Shown here: positions 60,960-64,000 of the stretch, in pieces
Numbering within the stretch: position 1 is the first letter of the stretch
Layout: each line of letters starts with the position of its first letter
Origin: Chrysomallon squamiferum
Taxonomy: Eukaryota; Mollusca; Gastropoda; Neomphalida; Peltospiridae
Direction: 5' to 3'
DNA: 64,000 nt
Assembly (NCBI GenBank): GCA_012295275.1
Contig: CM022670.1
Span: 2,873,335-2,937,334, forward strand
Position numbers and translations under genes: made by a program
Notes under the pieces: model-generated
Seen by the model: only the letters and a program-made list of their open reading frames with translations
Databases searched by the model: none
Told to the model about the DNA's origin: nothing

Positions 60960-61150
60960 TTTCATGTTCATTGTCTATACAAACACACACACACACATGT
61001 ATGAATGTATATATACAAAAACATATATATTTATATACATACACACAAACACCCATATATATATATATATACAGACACATATATACACATACACATATTT
61101 ACAGACATACATACACACACATACATGCACACACACACACACACACACAC
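60960..61150. repeat. degenerate CA/TATA/CATA microsatellite
   Basis: ACACAC, ATATAT and ATACAT repeats alternate; a pure CA run ends it (about 61129-61151). Confidence 0.9.
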
Positions 61151-61344
61151 ATAATTAAACAAAACATGTGGGGCAATATTTTAATTTAGTTAGAATGTTG
61201 GCTCTGAGTTAACAGAATCAGATATGTCCATGCTATACCTTTTAATTTTTTTTTATTTATAGAAAGAATTAACAAATGGTTTATTTAATGACAAGCTTAT
61301 TTTTAACAACATCATTCTTATGATAGGAGCTATGGAAGTATTTG

Positions 61345-61467
61345 CAGGTGAAAGACGAAGAAAGAAAGAGAGACCCAAAGAAAAAAAAAAGAGAGAAAAA
61401 GAGAGAGAAAGAAAGATGCAGAAGGAGAAACATAAAGAGAAAGATACAGACAGACAATGAGAAAAAC

Positions 61468-61559
<92 letters not shown>

Positions 61560-61580
61560 AATGAGAGAGAAAGAGACAGA

Positions 61581-61646
<66 letters not shown>

Positions 61647-61650
61647 CACA
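61345..61650. repeat. (GA)n microsatellite with imperfect flank
   Basis: An AAAGAGAGA-type imperfect purine tract (61350-61470) passes into two pure GA runs (about 61490-61554 and 61584-61643) separated by a short interruption. The Ser-Leu and Arg-Glu frames are artefacts. Confidence 0.96.
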
Positions 61651-61659
61651 GACACATAG

Positions 61660-63150
61660 AACATTTCTCTGGCATACATTCTTTTCATACCTTCCAGTAA
61701 CCTTCACCTACAACCATCATGCATGGCAGCCATTTGTATTCTACGATAGCTAATGGGGAACCCCTGGAACCTCTTATATCTGTCTCTGTTGATTTAATTA
61801 CTGTGTGCACCAAGTCACATCGTCACTAATTATTTTTGAAATTACTTTGAAGAGATAATCTCGCTTTCACGACCAGAAATACCAAGCATCATTGGTCTCC
61901 AGCCAAATTACTGCAGGAAGTTTATTAACAGGACACAAACTTCAGAAGTGAAGCATGATAATAAAATAAAAACTTTCCGAGTTTTACTGCAAACCTTTTA
62001 ATTTGAAGAGATCGTCTTGGTAATGGTAAATGACTGGGAGGTAGTGCTAAATAAGGGCCTTCTTGATTTTGTTTTCAAGTGTTTCTGACTTGGATTTTGC
62101 TGAAGACTTTTAAGTGAGGATTCTTGAAAAGAAAATATGCATGGCGTGCATGGATAAGTTAATTATTTGTTTCACAGACACTCAATTTTATGCACGTTCT
62201 CCTTATTAATCCTTTACTGTCTAAAAATACTACTCCTTAACATGTCACTGTCATTTTTGCAAAAAGCTGCAGAGAATTTCAAAAAACAAATAAATCATGT
62301 CTGATGTAACCAAGTCAACACTTGACTTTGACAGTTAAAAAGCAGACGCCCTAGTTTCGTATTCCAAGCATTTGAAGATTTATATAAAAAAAAGTTTATT
62401 TATAATTGACATTCAGCACAGCAGAGTAGCATCACTTCAATGGATTAAGTGACAAGTGAGTCTATTATGGGTCTGTTCATGTCACTTGTGCTTGAGACAT
62501 GTTTCCCCTGCAGACAAACTTTGTGTGTGAAGTCATTCACACTGAAAGGTTATTGGAAATATGCCTGTCAACACGACATTGTCAAAAACACACACAAAAA
62601 GACCTTGTAAAATACAACACAAACACTATTTCAGTATTGCTTCAGTAGATGTCAAATGATAAAAACTCATAACCTAAATATACATCCAAGCATTTATTTA
62701 TTTTTTTCGTTTTGTGATTATCAGTCTTTGCTAACAATAAAGTTTTGACAAGTCTGTGTGAATTGTATAGAGGAGGATATTTTTGCTTTCATTGTATGAT
62801 TTTATACATTTTATACATAAAATATTTTTGAAAATCAATACTTGATGGAGGACATAATAATTTTTGGAATGATTTACTCAGTCTGTTAAAGTATTTTTAA
62901 ACATTTGTATAAAAATTATAAACTATAAAAAATAATGAAAAAAGATTATATGTCCCATAAAAGTGAGCTATATATCTTTTTCTTTGGTTTTTAAATACAT
63001 CTAGAGACAGACAGAAAGACAGACAAATATCAGAGAGACAGATAGACAGACAGACTGGCAAACATTAAAAAAACACAGAGAAATAGTTTTACATATGAAA
63101 TGACAGCTTAATCAAATTCTGAATTGTAATATGTTATTATTATATGGAAT
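61660..63150. other. intron of the second P450 gene, nothing recognised
   Basis: The segment 61680-62000 is less AT-rich and may hold an old transposon piece. A short CAGA/GACA repeat sits at 63004-63056. No P450 exon 3 is seen. Confidence 0.45.
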
Positions 63151-63156
63151 TGATAA

Positions 63157-63243
63157 TAAAATAAAATAAAATGAAATGAAATGAAATGAAATGAAATGAA
63201 ATGAAATGAAATAAAATAAAATAGCATAAAATAAAATAAATAA
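63157..63243. repeat. (TGAAA)n / (TAAAA)n pentanucleotide microsatellite
   Basis: Pure AAATG pentamers in the middle are flanked by AAAAT pentamers on both sides, so one pentamer has replaced the other in the centre. Confidence 0.93.
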
Positions 63244-63386
63244 ACACCAGTAACACAGACAATGAAGAACTCTCAGTTATAGTCTCCACAATCTGTCTAA
63301 TGCTATTCTTTTACCTTTCATTTTAATGAATTATAAAAGTCACGCATAACATAACACTTTTTTATATTTTTTCAAATGTTTCTTTT

Positions 63387-64000
63387 CTCTCTAAATGTTT
63401 ACACATAACATTTTTCTGATTTCTCTCTAAATGTTTACACATAACATTTTTTTGATTCTCTCTAAATGTTTACACATAACTTTTGTTTGATTCTCTATAT
63501 GTTTACACATAACATTTGTTTGATTCTCTCTAAATGTTTACACATAAGTTTTTTAATTTCTCTCTAAATGTTTACACATAACATTTGTTTGATTCTCTCT
63601 AAATGTTTACACTAACATTTGTTTGATTCTCTCTAAATGTTTACACATAACATTTGTTTGATTCTCTTTAAATGTTTACACATAACATGTTTGATTCTGT
63701 CTAAATGTTTACACCTAACATTTGTTTGATTCTCTCTGAATGTTTACACATAACTTGTTTGATTCTCTCTAAATGTATACACATAACATTTATTTGATTC
63801 TGTCTAAATGTTTACACATAACATTTGATTGATTCTGTCTGTTTTGTTTGATTCTGTCTGAATGTTTACACACAACATTTGATTGATTCTGTCTGAATGT
63901 TTACACACATTTGATTGATTCTGTTTGAATGTTTACACCTAACATTTGATTGATTCTGTCTGAATGTTTATACACAACATTTGATTGATTCTCTCTGAAT
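63387..64000 (+). repeat. ~35 bp minisatellite, about 18 copies, running off the window
   Basis: Units contain AAATGTTTACACATAACAT, then TTGTTTGATTCTCTCT. Starts at 63393, 63429, 63464 and 63532 show a 34-36 base period. Near 63800-63850 the units change to GAATGTTTACACACAACA with TTGATTGATTCTGTCT. Several copies have small deletions. The array lies in an intron of the second P450 gene. Confidence 0.93.

Noticed and set aside
63387-64000. Regular ~35 bp repeats that resemble a CRISPR array
   Set aside because: The units follow each other without unique spacers, vary between copies and lie in a eukaryotic intron; this is a minisatellite.
58943-64000. Search for exon 3 of the second P450 gene
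   Set aside because: No stretch encodes anything like the first gene's exon 3 (WVKEM...YHHVLGEQRILVADA) on the plus strand; it must lie outside the window or be lost.

Overview
The window looks like nuclear DNA from an invertebrate animal, most probably a mollusc (gastropod-like). The evidence is genes split by GT/AG introns of 0.3-5 kb, very AT-rich non-coding DNA, microsatellites every 1-3 kb (CT/GA, CA/GT, TAA, TATC, TTTA, CATA), a relic that looks like a common molluscan SINE core, and a secreted C-type lectin + PAN-like protein. No bacterial operons, rRNA, functional tRNA or CRISPR array is visible. The species assignment is inference only.

Layout. (1) 1.2-2.0 kb, + strand: the last two coding exons of a C-type lectin-domain protein that continues through a Thr/Pro-rich linker into a PAN/apple-like cysteine module. 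(2) 8.2-11.4 kb, - strand: one uninterrupted 1029-codon exon for a large multi-pass membrane protein of unknown function, preceded in the same exon by a short upstream ORF and a strong splice acceptor. (3) 12-32 kb: gene-poor DNA with microsatellites, old local duplications, an integrase relic (29.3-29.6 kb) and SINE pieces. (4) 32.1-37.5 kb, + strand: a complete 11-exon cytochrome P450 gene (508 aa) with all diagnostic motifs; intron 3 carries a ~300 bp Tigger/pogo-type MITE. (5) 37.5-53.9 kb: very AT-rich intergenic DNA with two ancient diverged tandem arrays and a 2.86 kb element with ~630 bp inverted arms that carries a broken half of a transposon gene. (6) 53.9 kb to the window end, + strand: the first two coding exons of a second, tandemly duplicated P450 gene with the same exon lengths and phases; its remaining exons lie outside the window. 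(7) 63.4-64.0 kb: a ~35 bp minisatellite that runs off the end.

The two P450 genes form a tandem head-to-tail pair of endoplasmic-reticulum mono-oxygenases. The lectin and the multi-pass membrane protein are unrelated neighbours. The items most worth a second look are the long-armed transposon, the orphan membrane protein with its upstream ORF, the Tigger-like MITE in the P450 intron, and the frameshifted integrase relic.
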